37,107 nucleotides of DNA from Pseudoalteromonas sp. HM-SA03 (GCF_002289345.1 NZ_NSDG01000089.1:110645-147751), one strand, 5' to 3'; counted from the stretch's first letter, positions 1-9,377 are shown. Numbers and translations are program-made. Notes: generated from the sequence alone by a model not told the origin.

Positions 1-834
1 GCTGCGCGCGGTAAGCCAATCGTTAATTTGCTACCATTAGAAGCTGATGAGCGTATTACGACAATTTTACCGGTTCGTGAATACGAAGAAGATAAGTTTA
101 TTGTCATGGCGACGGCAAGTGGTATCGTTAAGAAAACACCGCTGACTGCATACAGCCGTCAGCGTGCAAGCGGTATTATTGCTATCAATTTGAACGAAGG
201 CGATAGCCTGATCGGTGCTAACATCACCACAGGCGAAAATGACATCATGCTATTTACTGAGCATGGTAAAGTTGTGCGCTTTAACGAGAAGCAGCGAGAT
301 TCAGAAACAGGTGAAGTAAAGCGCGATCCTGAAACTGGCGAAGAAATGTTGGCTTTACGTCCGATGGGTCGTACAGCAACAGGTGTTCGTGGTATCAAGA
401 TGCCAGATGACGTGAAAGTGGTATCACTAATCGTACCACAAGGCGATGGTGCAATCTTGACTGTAACTGAAAATGGTTATGGTAAACGTACACCGCTTGA
501 AGAGTACCCAGCAAAGAGCCGTGCAACACAAGGTGTTGTGTCAATCAAAGTAACTGAAAGAAATGGTTCTGTGGTTGGCGCGGTTCAAGTTGACGACAAC
601 GATGAAATCATGTTGATCTCAAACCGTGGTACGCTAGTTAGAACGCGTGTAAACGAAGTTTCTACGGTAGGCCGTAACACCCAAGGTGTTATTCTGATCC
701 GTACGATGGAAGAAGAAAAGGTAGTTGGTCTTCAACGCATCGAAGAAATTGAAGTGGACGAGTTGCCTGAGGGTGATGTTGCAGAGTTTGAAGGTGAAGC
801 AACACCTGCTGCGGAACCTGACGCAGAGGAATAA
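1..834 (+). CDS. gyrA: DNA gyrase subunit A, C-terminal part (5' truncated by window)
   Basis: This is the 3' end of the gene for the DNA-wrapping C-terminal domain of gyrase, which lets the enzyme introduce negative supercoils. The reading frame is open from base 1. It shows the repeated beta-pinwheel blades, with motifs such as [46 protein letters not shown] and [12 protein letters not shown], all close to E. coli GyrA. The protein ends in an acidic tail ([16 protein letters not shown] and onward) like the E. coli tail that tunes supercoiling. One blade contains an extra loop of about 20 residues (roughly bases 283-357) with two related DxETGE units, which E. coli GyrA lacks. A strong terminator follows directly, so this gene ends its own transcription unit. 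The identification is very secure. Confidence 0.97.
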   Translation, partial: AARGKPIVNLLPLEADERITTILPVREYEEDKFIVMATASGIVKKTPLTAYSRQRASGIIAINLNEGDSLIGANITTGENDIMLFTEHGKVVRFNEKQRDSETGEVKRDPETGEEMLALRPMGRTATGVRGIKMPDDVKVVSLIVPQGDGAILTVTENGYGKRTPLEEYPAKSRATQGVVSIKVTERNGSVVGAVQVDDNDEIMLISNRGTLVRTRVNEVSTVGRNTQGVILIRTMEEEKVVGLQRIEEIEVDELPEGDVAEFEGEATPAAEPDAEE

Positions 835-847
835 AAAAATCCTATCC

Positions 848-877
848 AAAAAAAGCGACTTCGGTCGCTTTTTTTCT
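848..877 (+). terminator. Rho-independent terminator of gyrA
   Basis: A GC-rich stem (gcgac at 855-859 and gtcgc at 864-868) closes a stable ttcg tetraloop. It is flanked by an A run on the left and a run of seven T on the right. It lies 14 bases after the gyrA stop. The A and T runs make it potentially bidirectional. Confidence 0.93.
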
Positions 878-977
878 TTCTGTCAATTTTTTCAATCTGT
901 TCCTCTATGACAAGAGCCAGAAGCCTGATAAATTAAGGCTACCAACAATCCGACATTTTAGTCGGGCAGCCCACTGT

Positions 978-1018
978 TCATCCAAAAAGTCATGAGAATA
1001 ACGCTATTCTTTGGATGA
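978..1018 (+). promoter_or_regulatory. Long bulged hairpin in the serC leader
   Basis: The outer arms tcatccaaa (978-986) and tttggatga (1010-1018) pair perfectly. The inner arms agaata (995-1000) and tattct (1005-1010) pair around an acgc loop. An 8-base bulge lies on the left side. There is no T run, so it is not a simple terminator. It ends 27 bases before the serC start and may affect mRNA stability or expression of serC-aroA. The function is inferred only. Confidence 0.45.
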
Positions 1019-1045
1019 TCTAGATTATTTGGAATGAGGAAAAAT

Positions 1046-2128
1046 ATGACGGTTTATAATTTTTGCGCGGGTCCTGCTATGTTACCTGTTGAAGTTATGA
1101 AAAAAGCGCAAAAAGAATTTCTAGATTGGCAAAATCTAGGAGTTTCGGTGATGGAAGTGAGCCACCGTTCAGCACCGTATCTCGAAATGGCAAAGCAATG
1201 CGAAGCAAGCTTACGTCGTTTGATGAACATCTCTGATGAATTTGAAGTCCTGTTTATGCATGGTGGTGGCCGAGGTCACTTTGCTGCTGTACCGTTAAAT
1301 CTACATGTAGATGGTGTACCTGGCGTATATATCGAGAACGGGATCTGGTCTACCGGTGCGACGAAAGAAGGTGAAAAATTCACGCAAACGCATGCGATTA
1401 ATATTCGTACTGACGAAAATGGTCAATTCGACGTTTTACCTGTCTCCGAATGGAGGTTACCAGAAAACGCTTCATATATTCACTATTGTCCAAATGAAAC
1501 CATCGACGGTATCGAGATATTTGACGTTCCAAAGCATGCAACTGCACCAATTGTAGCGGATATGTCTTCCAATATTTTATCTCGTGAAATTAACGTCGAT
1601 GACTTTGATTTGATTTATGCGGGTGCGCAAAAAAATATCGGCCCTTCAGGGCTCAGTATCGCCATTGTACGTAAGACGTTATTGAAGCGTGAAGGGCTGC
1701 CAAGACCTGCTATCCTTGATTACGCCATTGAGGCTGTTCAGCAAAGCATGTACAACACACCACCAACATTTGCATGGTATCTTGCGTTTGAGGTATTCAA
1801 GTATCTTGAAAGCATTGGTGGTGTTAAAGCCATGGAAGCGCGCAATCAAGAAAAAGCAGCCATTTTATATGATTATATTGATGGCTCTGACTTGTATTCA
1901 AACAAAGTTGCAAAACATTGTCGCTCGCTGATGAACGTACCATTTTGGTTAAATGATGACAGCCTAAACGCTAAATTCTTGGCAGAGGCAGAACAAAACG
2001 GTTTAATTGCACTTGAAGGCCACCGTTTTGTTGGCGGTATGCGAGCTAGTATATACAACGCCATGCCAATTGAAGGGATCAAAGCGTTAGTTGCATTTAT
2101 GGATAAATTCGCACGGGAGAACAGTTGA
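1046..2128 (+). CDS. serC: Phosphoserine aminotransferase
   Basis: SerC is a PLP enzyme that makes 3-phosphoserine in serine synthesis and acts on 4-phosphohydroxythreonine in pyridoxal phosphate synthesis. The product is 360 residues, the same size as the E. coli enzyme (362). The N-terminus [10 protein letters not shown] is the family signature. [10 protein letters not shown] carries the PLP-binding lysine at about residue 196. Motifs [12 protein letters not shown] and CPNETIDG match substrate and cofactor contacts. I chose the ATG at 1046 because GAGGA (1036-1040) sits five bases upstream; an in-frame ATG at 1034 would overlap that site. The stop overlaps the aroA start, as in the classical serC-aroA operon, which links serine and aromatic amino acid synthesis. 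Confidence 0.97.
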   Translation: MTVYNFCAGPAMLPVEVMKKAQKEFLDWQNLGVSVMEVSHRSAPYLEMAKQCEASLRRLMNISDEFEVLFMHGGGRGHFAAVPLNLHVDGVPGVYIENGIWSTGATKEGEKFTQTHAINIRTDENGQFDVLPVSEWRLPENASYIHYCPNETIDGIEIFDVPKHATAPIVADMSSNILSREINVDDFDLIYAGAQKNIGPSGLSIAIVRKTLLKREGLPRPAILDYAIEAVQQSMYNTPPTFAWYLAFEVFKYLESIGGVKAMEARNQEKAAILYDYIDGSDLYSNKVAKHCRSLMNVPFWLNDDSLNAKFLAEAEQNGLIALEGHRFVGGMRASIYNAMPIEGIKALVAFMDKFARENS

Positions 2129-3408
2129 TGGAACAATTGACCCTCAAACCTATTACTAAAGTCAGTGGCAGTGTGACGCTACCTGGCTCTAAAAGCTTAT
2201 CAAATCGTATTTTGTTGCTTGCCGCGTTGTGCGAAGGCACGACAAAAGTGACGAACTTATTAGATAGCGATGACATCCGCCATATGTTAGGTGCGTTGTC
2301 TCAGTTAGGCGTTGAAGTAACGTTAGAAGACGATAATACGGTGGCACTGGTCAAAGGAAATGGTGGCAACTTTAACAGCCCCGTTGAGCCGCTATTTTTA
2401 GGCAATGCCGGTACCGCATATCGCCCTTTAACTGCAGTGCTTGCTGCTATACCTGGTGATTATGAACTGATTGGTGAGCCGCGAATGGAAGAGCGCCCAA
2501 TTGGTCATCTTGTTGATGCCATGCAAACGCTTGGTGCAGATATTCAATATCTCAAAAACAAAGACTACCCGCCGTTAAAAATTGCAGGTAAGCAACTCGC
2601 TGGTGGTGAAGTTGAGATTGACGGCAGTATCTCAAGCCAATTCTTGACTGCATTATTGATGGCTGCACCGCTTTTTAGTGGCGATACGAATATTGCGATC
2701 AAAGGTGAGCTGGTTTCAAAGCCTTATATTGATATTACCATTGGCGTGATGGCGCACTTTGGGGTTCATGTCGAAAACCACGATTACCAGCGTTTTGTGG
2801 TAAAGGCTGGGCAGCAGTATCAATCTCCTGGAACACTTATGGTTGAAGGGGATGCATCATCTGCCTCTTATTTCATTGCTGCAGCTGCAATTGCAGGTGG
2901 TGAAATTGAGATCAAGGGAGTGGGTAAACAAAGTGTGCAAGGTGATATCGGCTTTGCCAAAGTGATGGAACAAGTCGGTGCATACATTGATTGGCATGAT
3001 GAGCGTATCGTTGTCCGAAAAGGTGAGTTAAATGGTGTAGACATTGACGCCAATGCTATCCCCGATGCGGCGATGACGCTTGCAACCGTAGCGCTATTCG
3101 CAAAAGGTAAAACCGCAATTCGTAATATCTACAATTGGCGTGTAAAAGAAACCGACAGGTTAGCTGCGATGGCGACTGAACTTAAAAAAGTAGGCGCAGA
3201 AGTGGTAGAAGGGCACGACTTTATCGAAGTCACACCACCGGCTAATTTTAATTTTACGGATGTAGACACATACAATGACCATCGTATTGCGATGTGTTTT
3301 TCTATGGTGGCAGTGGGTGGTCAAGCGATCATGATTAACGACCCAAAATGTACTGCAAAAACCTTCCCAACCTATTTTTCGGTGTTAGAAAGCATCAGTC
3401 AGTATTAA
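2128..3408 (+). CDS. aroA: 3-phosphoshikimate 1-carboxyvinyltransferase (EPSP synthase)
   Basis: AroA joins phosphoenolpyruvate to shikimate 3-phosphate, the sixth step of the shikimate pathway, and is the target of glyphosate. The 426-residue product matches the E. coli length (427). The [10 protein letters not shown] motif with Lys22, [13 protein letters not shown], and the C-terminal [13 protein letters not shown] place it in class I. The phosphoenolpyruvate-site motif reads GNAGTAYRP (residues 92-100); E. coli has Met where this has Tyr98, while the Gly, Thr and Pro residues linked to glyphosate sensitivity are kept. The ATG at 2128 overlaps the serC stop (TGATG), so translation is probably coupled. 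A TTG three bases upstream is less likely as a start. Confidence 0.97.
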   Translation: MEQLTLKPITKVSGSVTLPGSKSLSNRILLLAALCEGTTKVTNLLDSDDIRHMLGALSQLGVEVTLEDDNTVALVKGNGGNFNSPVEPLFLGNAGTAYRPLTAVLAAIPGDYELIGEPRMEERPIGHLVDAMQTLGADIQYLKNKDYPPLKIAGKQLAGGEVEIDGSISSQFLTALLMAAPLFSGDTNIAIKGELVSKPYIDITIGVMAHFGVHVENHDYQRFVVKAGQQYQSPGTLMVEGDASSASYFIAAAAIAGGEIEIKGVGKQSVQGDIGFAKVMEQVGAYIDWHDERIVVRKGELNGVDIDANAIPDAAMTLATVALFAKGKTAIRNIYNWRVKETDRLAAMATELKKVGAEVVEGHDFIEVTPPANFNFTDVDTYNDHRIAMCFSMVAVGGQAIMINDPKCTAKTFPTYFSVLESISQY

Positions 3409-3416
3409 TTTCACCA

Positions 3417-3442
3417 AAGGTGTTGAAGATCTTCAACACCTT
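3417..3442 (+). terminator. Perfect 26-base palindrome after aroA, possible terminator
   Basis: The 13 bases from 3417 and the 13 bases up to 3442 are exact reverse complements, centred on agatct. The palindrome begins 8 bases after the aroA stop. As RNA it forms a hairpin, but no T run follows, so termination would have to be factor-dependent. The alternative reading is an mRNA-stabilising stem or a protein-binding palindrome. Confidence 0.5.
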
Positions 3443-3615
3443 AAATCTTCTCTAAAATAGTCAATCATAACAAAGTCAAATACGCGCATTTTTGGATGAA
3501 TTTTATTCAGATAAAGCCAGTTAGCACCTGACATTTGGCACCATTCGCTGTACTAATAATTTGAGATATAACAAAAAAATGACAGGTAAATAAGGATATA
3601 TTCAGCAAATTGCCG

Positions 3616-3621
3616 TATACT
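3616..3621 (+). promoter_or_regulatory. Candidate -10 box upstream of cmk
   Basis: TATACT, preceded by TGCCG, lies 42 bases before the cmk start. No good -35 box is seen at the usual 16-18 base distance. It is the best promoter candidate in the 254-base aroA-cmk gap, but weakly supported. Confidence 0.3.
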
Positions 3622-3662
3622 ATGCGCCGTCAAATTCAGGTGAGCATTTTTAGGAGGTCTAA

Positions 3663-4379
3663 ATGCAGGCAGCTATGCCAGTTATCACCGTAGACGGCCC
3701 AAGTGGTTCAGGCAAAGGAACTGTTTGTCGCTTGTTAGCTGAAACATTAAATTGGGAAGTGTTGGATAGCGGCGCGATTTATCGTGTGCTTTCGTTAGCG
3801 GCATTACACCACCAAATTGCAACTGATAACGAAGAGGGTTTAGTCCCACTCGCAGCCAATTTGGATGTACAGTTTTCTATCGATAAAGAAACTAAAAAAA
3901 GCAAAATTGTACTTGAAGGTGAAGATGTTACTAACACCATTCGCAATGAAGAAGTCGGCGCAGCTGCGTCAAAAATTGCGGCACTGCCACGAGTGAGAGA
4001 AGCATTATTACGACGTCAGCGCGCTTTTAGAACTGAAGTTGGCTTAATTGCAGATGGACGTGATATGGGAACGGTGGTGTTTCCTGATGCTGAACTTAAA
4101 ATTTATTTGACTGCAAGTGCAGAAGAACGTGCTCGCAGGCGATTTGTTGAGTTGAATGAGAAAGGCCATGATGTTACACTAAGTGGTCTGTTAGAAGACA
4201 TTAAAGCTCGCGATGATCGCGATATGAATCGCAAGGTTGCCCCATTAGTTCCTGCTAGCGATGCGATAGTTGTTGATACAACTGAGCATAATGCTGAGCA
4301 AGTGTTCAAACAGGTTATGTCTTTTATTCAAGACGCCATTGTGGCCGGTAAACTTCCAAAAAGTTGTTTACCTAAGTAA
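3663..4379 (+). CDS. cmk: Cytidylate kinase
   Basis: Cmk phosphorylates CMP and dCMP to the diphosphates, supplying precursors for RNA, DNA and phospholipid synthesis. The product is 238 residues (E. coli 227). The P-loop [10 protein letters not shown] is at residues 11-20, followed by SGAIYR (nucleotide-binding region) and [20 protein letters not shown] (core CMP kinase motif). ARRRFVEL and [13 protein letters not shown] match the LID and CMP-binding regions. The ATG at 3663 is preceded by an excellent ribosome site, AGGAGG at 3652-3657. A cmk-rpsA-ihfB order is common in gammaproteobacteria, which supports the call. Confidence 0.97.
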   Translation: MQAAMPVITVDGPSGSGKGTVCRLLAETLNWEVLDSGAIYRVLSLAALHHQIATDNEEGLVPLAANLDVQFSIDKETKKSKIVLEGEDVTNTIRNEEVGAAASKIAALPRVREALLRRQRAFRTEVGLIADGRDMGTVVFPDAELKIYLTASAEERARRRFVELNEKGHDVTLSGLLEDIKARDDRDMNRKVAPLVPASDAIVVDTTEHNAEQVFKQVMSFIQDAIVAGKLPKSCLPK

Positions 4380-4418
4380 TTTTTTAATGACACAGGCAGG
4401 AAGCTAGTGTTTATTTAA

Positions 4419-4439
4419 CAACCCCATGCAGCATGGTTG
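4419..4439 (+). promoter_or_regulatory. Hairpin in the rpsA leader
   Basis: Arms caacc (4419-4423) and ggttg (4435-4439) enclose a small atg/cat inner stem. The following rpsA start has only a weak ribosome site (agaga, 4463-4467). In E. coli, rpsA also lacks a strong Shine-Dalgarno sequence and its structured leader mediates translational autoregulation by S1. A similar role here is an inference from that similarity. Confidence 0.4.
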
Positions 4440-4476
4440 CTAATTGGTAATTTAACTTTATAGAGACGTATTTAGT

Positions 4477-6144
4477 ATGTCAGAAAATTTTGCGCAGTTA
4501 TTTGAAGAAAGCCTACAGGGTTTTGAAGTTGAGCAAGGCTCAATCGTTAAAGGTACAGTAATCGCTATCGAGAACAACGTTGTTCTTGTTGATGCTGGCC
4601 TTAAGTCTGAAAGTGCAATCCCTGCAGAGCAATTCAAAAATGCTGCTGGTGAACTAGAAGTTGCTGTTGGCGACGAAGTAGATGTAGCACTTGACGCTAT
4701 CGAAGACGGTTTCGGTGAGACTATCCTTTCTCGTGAGAAAGCGAAGCGTCACGAAGCTTGGATCCGTCTAGAGAAAGCATGTGAAGAGCACGAAACTGTT
4801 GTTGGTATGATCAACGGTAAAGTTAAAGGCGGTTTCACAGTTGAAGTTGATTCAATCCGTGCATTCCTACCTGGTTCACTTGTTGATGTACGTCCAGTTC
4901 GCGACACAGCTCACCTTGAAGGTAAAGAGCTTGAGTTCAAAGTTATCAAGCTAGACCAGAAGCGCAACAATGTTGTTGTTTCACGTCGTGCTGTTATCGA
5001 ATCTGAGAACTCACAAGAGCGTGAAGAGCTTCTTCAAAACCTTGTCGAAGGTCAAGAAGTTAAGGGTATCGTTAAGAACCTTACAGACTACGGTGCATTC
5101 GTAGACTTAGGTGGTGTTGACGGTCTTCTACACATCACTGACATGGCTTGGAAGCGTGTTAAGCACCCTTCAGAGATCGTGAACGTAGGTGACGAAATCA
5201 ACGTTAAAGTACTTAAGTTCGACAAAGAGAAGACTCGTGTTTCTCTAGGTCTTAAGCAACTTGGCGAAGATCCATGGGCTGCTATCGCTGGTCGTTACCC
5301 AGAAGGTGCTAAGCTTACTGGTCGTGTAACTAACCTAACTGACTACGGCTGTTTCGTTGAAATCGAAGAAGGCGTTGAAGGTCTAGTACACGTTTCAGAA
5401 ATGGATTGGACTAACAAGAACATCCACCCTTCAAAAGTAGTTTCACTAGGTGATACTGTTGAAGTTATGGTTCTTGAAATCGACGAAGAGCGTCGTCGTA
5501 TTTCTCTAGGTCTTAAGCAGTGTAAAGCTAACCCTTGGCAAGAATTTGCTCGTCTTAACAACAAAGGCGACCAAGTTTCTGGTAAGATCAAGTCTATCAC
5601 TGACTTTGGTATCTTCATCGGTCTTGACGGCGGTATCGACGGTCTTGTACACCTATCTGACATCTCTTGGAACACTCCAGGCGAAGAAGCTGTACGTGAG
5701 TACAAGAAAGGTGACGAAATCACAGCTATCGTTCTACAAGTTGACCCAGAGCGTGAGCGTATCTCTCTAGGCGTTAAGCAAATCGACGCTGATCCATTCA
5801 CTAACTACCTAGACGCCAACAAAAAAGGTGCTATTGTTAAAGGTAAAGTGACAGAAGTTGATGCTAAAGGCGCAACTGTTGAGCTGATCGAAGGCGTTGA
5901 AGGTTACATCCGTGTGGCTGACATCGCGCAAGAGCGTGTTGAAGACGCGACTGCTGCTGTTTCTGAAGGCGACGAAATCGAAGCTAAATTTGTAGGTGTT
6001 GATCGTAAGAACCGTACTATCAGCCTATCAGTTAAAGCTATCTACGAAGCTGAAGAAAAAGAAGTACTAGAGAAGCTTAAGAAAGATGAGCCTGCGTTCG
6101 AAAACGCAATGGCTGCAGCTTTCAAAAATGCTCAAAAAGACTAA
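4477..6144 (+). CDS. rpsA: 30S ribosomal protein S1
   Basis: S1 binds mRNA at the ribosome and is needed to initiate on structured or weak-SD messages. The product is 555 residues (E. coli 557) and shows the six S1 repeats. Repeats 3 to 6 carry phrases such as [40 protein letters not shown] and [20 protein letters not shown], each followed by an RxxSLGxKQ-type end. Base composition is biased toward preferred codons, as expected for a highly expressed gene. The start is the ATG at 4477; [13 protein letters not shown] matches the E. coli N-terminus. A terminator follows before ihfB. Confidence 0.98.
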   Translation: MSENFAQLFEESLQGFEVEQGSIVKGTVIAIENNVVLVDAGLKSESAIPAEQFKNAAGELEVAVGDEVDVALDAIEDGFGETILSREKAKRHEAWIRLEKACEEHETVVGMINGKVKGGFTVEVDSIRAFLPGSLVDVRPVRDTAHLEGKELEFKVIKLDQKRNNVVVSRRAVIESENSQEREELLQNLVEGQEVKGIVKNLTDYGAFVDLGGVDGLLHITDMAWKRVKHPSEIVNVGDEINVKVLKFDKEKTRVSLGLKQLGEDPWAAIAGRYPEGAKLTGRVTNLTDYGCFVEIEEGVEGLVHVSEMDWTNKNIHPSKVVSLGDTVEVMVLEIDEERRRISLGLKQCKANPWQEFARLNNKGDQVSGKIKSITDFGIFIGLDGGIDGLVHLSDISWNTPGEEAVREYKKGDEITAIVLQVDPERERISLGVKQIDADPFTNYLDANKKGAIVKGKVTEVDAKGATVELIEGVEGYIRVADIAQERVEDATAAVSEGDEIEAKFVGVDRKNRTISLSVKAIYEAEEKEVLEKLKKDEPAFENAMAAAFKNAQKD

Positions 6145-6163
6145 TTAATTAGTCTTTAAACTA

Positions 6164-6188
6164 GGAAGGGCGCTTGGCCCTTCCTTTT
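6164..6188 (+). terminator. Rho-independent terminator after rpsA
   Basis: An 8-bp stem, ggaagggc (6164-6171) with gcccttcc (6177-6184), closes a 5-base loop and is followed by four T. It starts 20 bases after the rpsA stop and ends 17 bases before ihfB, so ihfB probably depends on read-through or its own promoter. Confidence 0.88.
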
Positions 6189-6205
6189 ACACTAAAGGAA
6201 ACATT

Positions 6206-6496
6206 ATGACAAAGTCTGAATTGATAGAACAACTTGCACTGCAGCACGCTCACGTTCCTGTTAAAGATGTAGAGAATGCGGTAAAAGAAATCCTTGAACA
6301 AATGGCTGGCTCATTATCAGACTCGGAGCGTATCGAAATCCGTGGTTTTGGTAGTTTCTCGCTTCACTTCCGTTCTCCTCGTACTGGTCGTAATCCTAAG
6401 ACGGGCGAAACAGTAGAATTGGATGGTAAATACGTACCACACTTTAAGCCAGGCAAAGAGCTGCGCGATAGAGTAAACGAAAGCTTAAATAATTAA
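6206..6496 (+). CDS. ihfB: Integration host factor subunit beta
   Basis: IhfB pairs with IhfA (not in the window) to form IHF, a sequence-specific DNA-bending protein used in replication, recombination and sigma-54 transcription. The product is 96 residues (E. coli 94). It has the HU/IHF fold with [23 protein letters not shown], in which the Arg/Pro-rich arm inserts into the minor groove, and the [14 protein letters not shown] end. Features such as the N-terminal [11 protein letters not shown] favour IhfB over HU. Ribosome site AAGGA lies upstream. Its place after rpsA matches the enterobacterial order. Confidence 0.96.
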   Translation: MTKSELIEQLALQHAHVPVKDVENAVKEILEQMAGSLSDSERIEIRGFGSFSLHFRSPRTGRNPKTGETVELDGKYVPHFKPGKELRDRVNESLNN

Positions 6497-6513
6497 GTCT
6501 AACGGAGCTAAAC

Positions 6514-6777
6514 TTGGTTGCAGTATTGAAAAAGGGATTAGCTGTTGTTGCCATACTGATTGCATTTTTAGTTGGAACACAAAATCCACAAGTTGTTAAT
6601 GTCAATTTTGTAATTGCAAGTGCAGAGTTACCACTCGCAACCTTAATGAGTATTTGCTTAGTTCTTGGGATAATTATTGGTTTACTTGTAACAGCGTCGG
6701 TTTTATCTAAGCTTAAATGGCAAAATCATCGCCTAAAAAAAAGTAATAGTAAGCTTAGTCAAGCAGCCGAACGCTAG
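6514..6777 (+). CDS. lapA: Lipopolysaccharide assembly protein A (YciS, DUF1049)
   Basis: LapA is an inner-membrane protein that works with LapB to control lipopolysaccharide synthesis through the stability of LpxC. The product is 87 residues. It has two hydrophobic helices (about residues 8-25 and 38-62, with a central GIIIGLLV), a NPQVVNVNF stretch between them typical of the family, and a basic C-terminal tail (KLKWQNHRLKK). The start appears to be TTG at 6514, because GGAG (6504-6507) is well spaced and no upstream in-frame ATG is available. Only two bases separate it from lapB, so the two genes are one unit, as in E. coli. Confidence 0.9.
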   Translation: MVAVLKKGLAVVAILIAFLVGTQNPQVVNVNFVIASAELPLATLMSICLVLGIIIGLLVTASVLSKLKWQNHRLKKSNSKLSQAAER

Positions 6778-6779
6778 TT

Positions 6780-7916
6780 ATGATCGAGCTGCTGTTTTTA
6801 TTATTACCTGTAGCCGCCGCTTACGGTTATGTTATGGGTAAAAATAGTGCTAAGAATCAAGCCCTAGAGCAAAGTAGACAAATTACCTCTGAATACAGTA
6901 AAGGCCTAAAATTCCTACTAGATAGGGAAGAAGATCAGGGTCTTGAACACCTCACAAAGTTACTTGAAGTCTCAGCAGACTCCGTCGACCATTATTTAAC
7001 ACTCGCATCGCTCTTTAGAAAGCGGGGAGAGTTAGATCGAGCGATAAAAATTCATGAGCTACTACTTAAACAACCTAATCTAGACGAAGAAGTGGTGAAG
7101 TCCTGTCGCCTAGAGCTTGCTCAAGATTATGTCTTAGCTGGCCTATTGGATAGCGCTGAAGAACACTTAGTCATTCTTGTAAAGCTTGGGTTTAAAGATG
7201 CACTCGATCCAATTTTAAACCTATACTCTCAAACTAGAGATTGGCGAAAAGGCGTTCATATGTATGAAGCACATCCTGAGCTTTTCAAAAAGTCGTCTCA
7301 TTGCGCCACTATTGCAAACTTCTATTGTGAAGCTGCAAATCAAGAAAAGAATCCAAGTCTATTCGAAAAAGCGACAGCGCTCGCGTATGAAACAGTAAGA
7401 CCTTTGTACGAAATGGGCAAAGATGCATACAAACATGATGATTACGTGAAGTGTATATATTATTGGCGAAAGCTCGTAAGCCAATTTGTATTTATGGCAC
7501 CACTTGTAATAGAAGATCTTGAATCCTGTTATGTTAAATTAAATATTCACGATCAATTCTTTGAGTTAGTCTCTGAATTATTAGAAAAAGGTGGCGTGCT
7601 GATCAGAATTAAGTTTTGCCAAGGGTTAGTCCAAAAAGGTCATATTTCTGAGGCAATAGAGTTTCTAACTGATAGTTTAAAGCGTGAACCATCAATTAGG
7701 GGCTTTAGTTATTTGCTGCAACTCATTAGCGGCAAAGATGCTAAAATAGATCACGTACTACAAGAAATAGATAAATTGGTGAAGTCTTATATTGCAACTA
7801 AGCCAAACTATCAATGTGGTCATTGTGGGTTTACAAGTCATACGATGTATTGGTTATGTCCCTCCTGCAAACATTGGGAGTCACTTGCTCCAAGCCGTGG
7901 GTTAGACGGTTTTTAA
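6780..7916 (+). CDS. lapB: Lipopolysaccharide assembly protein B (YciM)
   Basis: LapB is a membrane-anchored TPR protein that recruits LpxC to the FtsH protease and so balances lipopolysaccharide with phospholipid synthesis. The product is 378 residues (E. coli 389). It begins with a single hydrophobic anchor ([17 protein letters not shown]), continues with TPR-type helical repeats (for example [20 protein letters not shown]), and ends in a rubredoxin-like metal site with Cys346, Cys349, Cys360 and Cys363 in CGHC and CPSC pairs. All four cysteines are kept. It follows lapA by two bases with no clear ribosome site, which suggests coupled translation. Confidence 0.94.
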   Translation: MIELLFLLLPVAAAYGYVMGKNSAKNQALEQSRQITSEYSKGLKFLLDREEDQGLEHLTKLLEVSADSVDHYLTLASLFRKRGELDRAIKIHELLLKQPNLDEEVVKSCRLELAQDYVLAGLLDSAEEHLVILVKLGFKDALDPILNLYSQTRDWRKGVHMYEAHPELFKKSSHCATIANFYCEAANQEKNPSLFEKATALAYETVRPLYEMGKDAYKHDDYVKCIYYWRKLVSQFVFMAPLVIEDLESCYVKLNIHDQFFELVSELLEKGGVLIRIKFCQGLVQKGHISEAIEFLTDSLKREPSIRGFSYLLQLISGKDAKIDHVLQEIDKLVKSYIATKPNYQCGHCGFTSHTMYWLCPSCKHWESLAPSRGLDGF

Positions 7917-7944
7917 GTTTTTAATTTGGCCAAATAGGGTAACT

Positions 7945-8655
7945 ATGTCGACACAAGATTTAAAAAAGGTTTTGATTGCGCTTGATTATGATAATGAAGA
8001 AGCTGCATTATCATTTGTTTCTCAGCTTTCACCTGACGAATGCCGATTGAAAGTAGGTAAAGAAATGTTTACCTATTTTGGCCCTCAGTTTGTAAAAAAA
8101 CTGGTAGATATGAATTTTGATGTATTCTTAGACCTGAAATTTCATGATATTCCAAACACAGTTGCAAAAGCAGTAACTGCTGCAGCTGAGCTTGGTGTGT
8201 GGATGGTAAATGTGCACGCCAGCGGCGGTCATGAAATGATGTCAAAAGCAAAAGACGCATTGGCAGCTTACGGTGATAAAGCGCCGTTACTTATTGCTGT
8301 GACCGTACTAACGAGTATGGATCAAGGTCAGCTATTAAAGCTTGGAATTGAAAAAACACCTCAAGAGCAAGTGCTATATCTTGCAAAATTAGCAAAAGAA
8401 TCAGGCCTAGATGGCGTGGTTTGTTCTGCGCAAGAAGCTGAACTTTTAAAAGCTCAACTCGGTGAAGAATTTAAGCTTGTGACACCAGGTATCCGACCAG
8501 CAGGTGCTGATGCTGGCGATCAAAAGCGCATTATGACTCCTGAAAAAGCAGTGAAAGCGGGGAGTGATTACCTAGTGATAGGTCGTCCAATCACTAAAGC
8601 TGAAAACCCAGCGGCAGCTTTGGAAGCAATTAACCAAAGTATTGCTTCACTTTAA
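7945..8655 (+). CDS. pyrF: Orotidine 5'-phosphate decarboxylase
   Basis: PyrF converts OMP to UMP, the last step of de novo pyrimidine synthesis. The product is 236 residues, slightly shorter than E. coli PyrF (245). The catalytic DxKxxD signature is seen as Asp63, Lys65 and Asp68 in [18 protein letters not shown] and LKVGKEMF supply other substrate contacts, and the phosphate-binding end TPGIRP and VIGRPIT is present. It lies 28 bases after lapB, the same order as E. coli yciM-pyrF. It marks the last conserved housekeeping gene before accessory sequence begins. Confidence 0.97.
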   Translation: MSTQDLKKVLIALDYDNEEAALSFVSQLSPDECRLKVGKEMFTYFGPQFVKKLVDMNFDVFLDLKFHDIPNTVAKAVTAAAELGVWMVNVHASGGHEMMSKAKDALAAYGDKAPLLIAVTVLTSMDQGQLLKLGIEKTPQEQVLYLAKLAKESGLDGVVCSAQEAELLKAQLGEEFKLVTPGIRPAGADAGDQKRIMTPEKAVKAGSDYLVIGRPITKAENPAAALEAINQSIASL

Positions 8656-8662
8656 ACATGAA

Positions 8663-8690
8663 AGGCCAACATTATTGTTGGCCTCTTTCA
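8663..8690 (+). terminator. Terminator after pyrF, probably bidirectional
   Basis: A perfect 8-bp stem, aggccaac (8663-8670) with gttggcct (8677-8684), has a 6-base AT loop. The flanks extend it (gaa on the left, ttc on the right) and a short T-rich stretch follows. It sits between pyrF and a convergent - strand gene, so it can serve both. Confidence 0.82.
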
Positions 8691-8729
8691 ATTTACGAGA
8701 CCAGTTTGATCGAAGCGTTAAATTTTATC

Positions 8730-9050
8730 TTACTCTTCATTATCCGCAGTTTCAAAGTTCAAACTAAACTGACCACTGCGCTGTACAGAAAAAATAGCCT
8801 TTTGCCAGTTCTCTTCTTGATTTGACGTTGCACTTTCGAACAAGCTTAAAAAAAGAACAGAAATTTCGTCACTTACAGGTATAACGTGTGCTTGTTTTGG
8901 TGTACTGGTGTCATAGTAAAAAGCTGAACACCTAGGCATATTTTCGTCATTGTAGTCCAGCATCAGCCGCGCTTCACTCCACGGCTCTTTAATTTGTTGA
9001 TACAGATATTGACCCAATTGTTGTGGGACTTGTCGGTTTTCTTCACGCAT
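8730..9050 (-). CDS. Small protein resembling YezG/DUF600 immunity proteins
   Basis: This is an intact 106-residue soluble protein with a strong ribosome site (AAGGAG, then the ATG at 9050) on the - strand. Its plan, an N-terminal helix with YLYQQIKEPWSEARLMLDY, an acidic central part, and a C-terminal WQKAIFSVQRSGQFSLNFE strand pair, resembles my recollection of the YezG-type immunity family, which ends in a similar Trp...Gly-Lys-Phe strand. That family neutralises nuclease toxins of polymorphic toxin systems. The similarity is judged by eye and is moderate. It is the only unbroken gene of a decayed - strand module with a vgrG relic, which fits an orphan immunity role. It converges on pyrF. 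Confidence 0.55.
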   Translation of the reverse strand: MREENRQVPQQLGQYLYQQIKEPWSEARLMLDYNDENMPRCSAFYYDTSTPKQAHVIPVSDEISVLFLSLFESATSNQEENWQKAIFSVQRSGQFSLNFETADNEE

Positions 9051-9092
9051 TCCAACTCCTTGTTATGTTCAGCGATAAATGTTGATCTGATT

Positions 9093-9377
9093 TTACTGGC
9101 GACTTTTGGCTTTAGTATGTGCTATAAATTTGTAGATCCCAAAACCGATAAGTATAAATATGATCGCCTGAACCGTGGCTTTACTTATCATAACCGCATT
9201 TGAGAATAGGCTTGATAGTATAGACATACAGATAAAAAACGAAAGCACTGATGTTAGTAACACGATAGCTTTTATCTAAAATTGAACTAGCTTATGTCTC
9301 GAATGCTAATTAATACGGCAGTGATAAAACAGATCAAGAAACTAAAAAACAAGAAAGTATTGTTCTGTCGTGATCAT
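9093..9377 (-). pseudogene. Broken gene for a small multi-helix membrane protein
   Basis: The ATG at 9377 overlaps the stop of the preceding - strand relic (ATGA). Its frame soon meets a stop after MITTEQYFLVF. A different frame then encodes a hydrophobic helix (FLFFSFLICFITAVLIS). The original frame resumes as about 57 residues with two more helices (VLLTSVLSFFICMSILSSLF and IIFILIGFGIYKFI) and a basic end, stopping at 9093. This pattern of internal stops and compensating frame changes indicates a decayed gene of about 95 codons. The last part, from GTG 9263, could still be translated as a 56-residue membrane peptide, but no ribosome site is seen. The family is not recognised. Confidence 0.5.

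Noticed and set aside
725-910. Plus-strand 61-codon ORF overlapping the end of gyrA
   Set aside because: It runs through the gyrA terminator and is out of frame with a secure gene.
5343-5801. 152-codon open frame antisense to rpsA
   Set aside because: It is a shadow of the strongly biased codons of rpsA; there is no ribosome site and the protein has no recognisable features.
4477-6144. Internal DNA repeats in rpsA as possible repeat elements or CRISPR
   Set aside because: The repetition comes from six homologous S1 protein domains and has no spacer structure.
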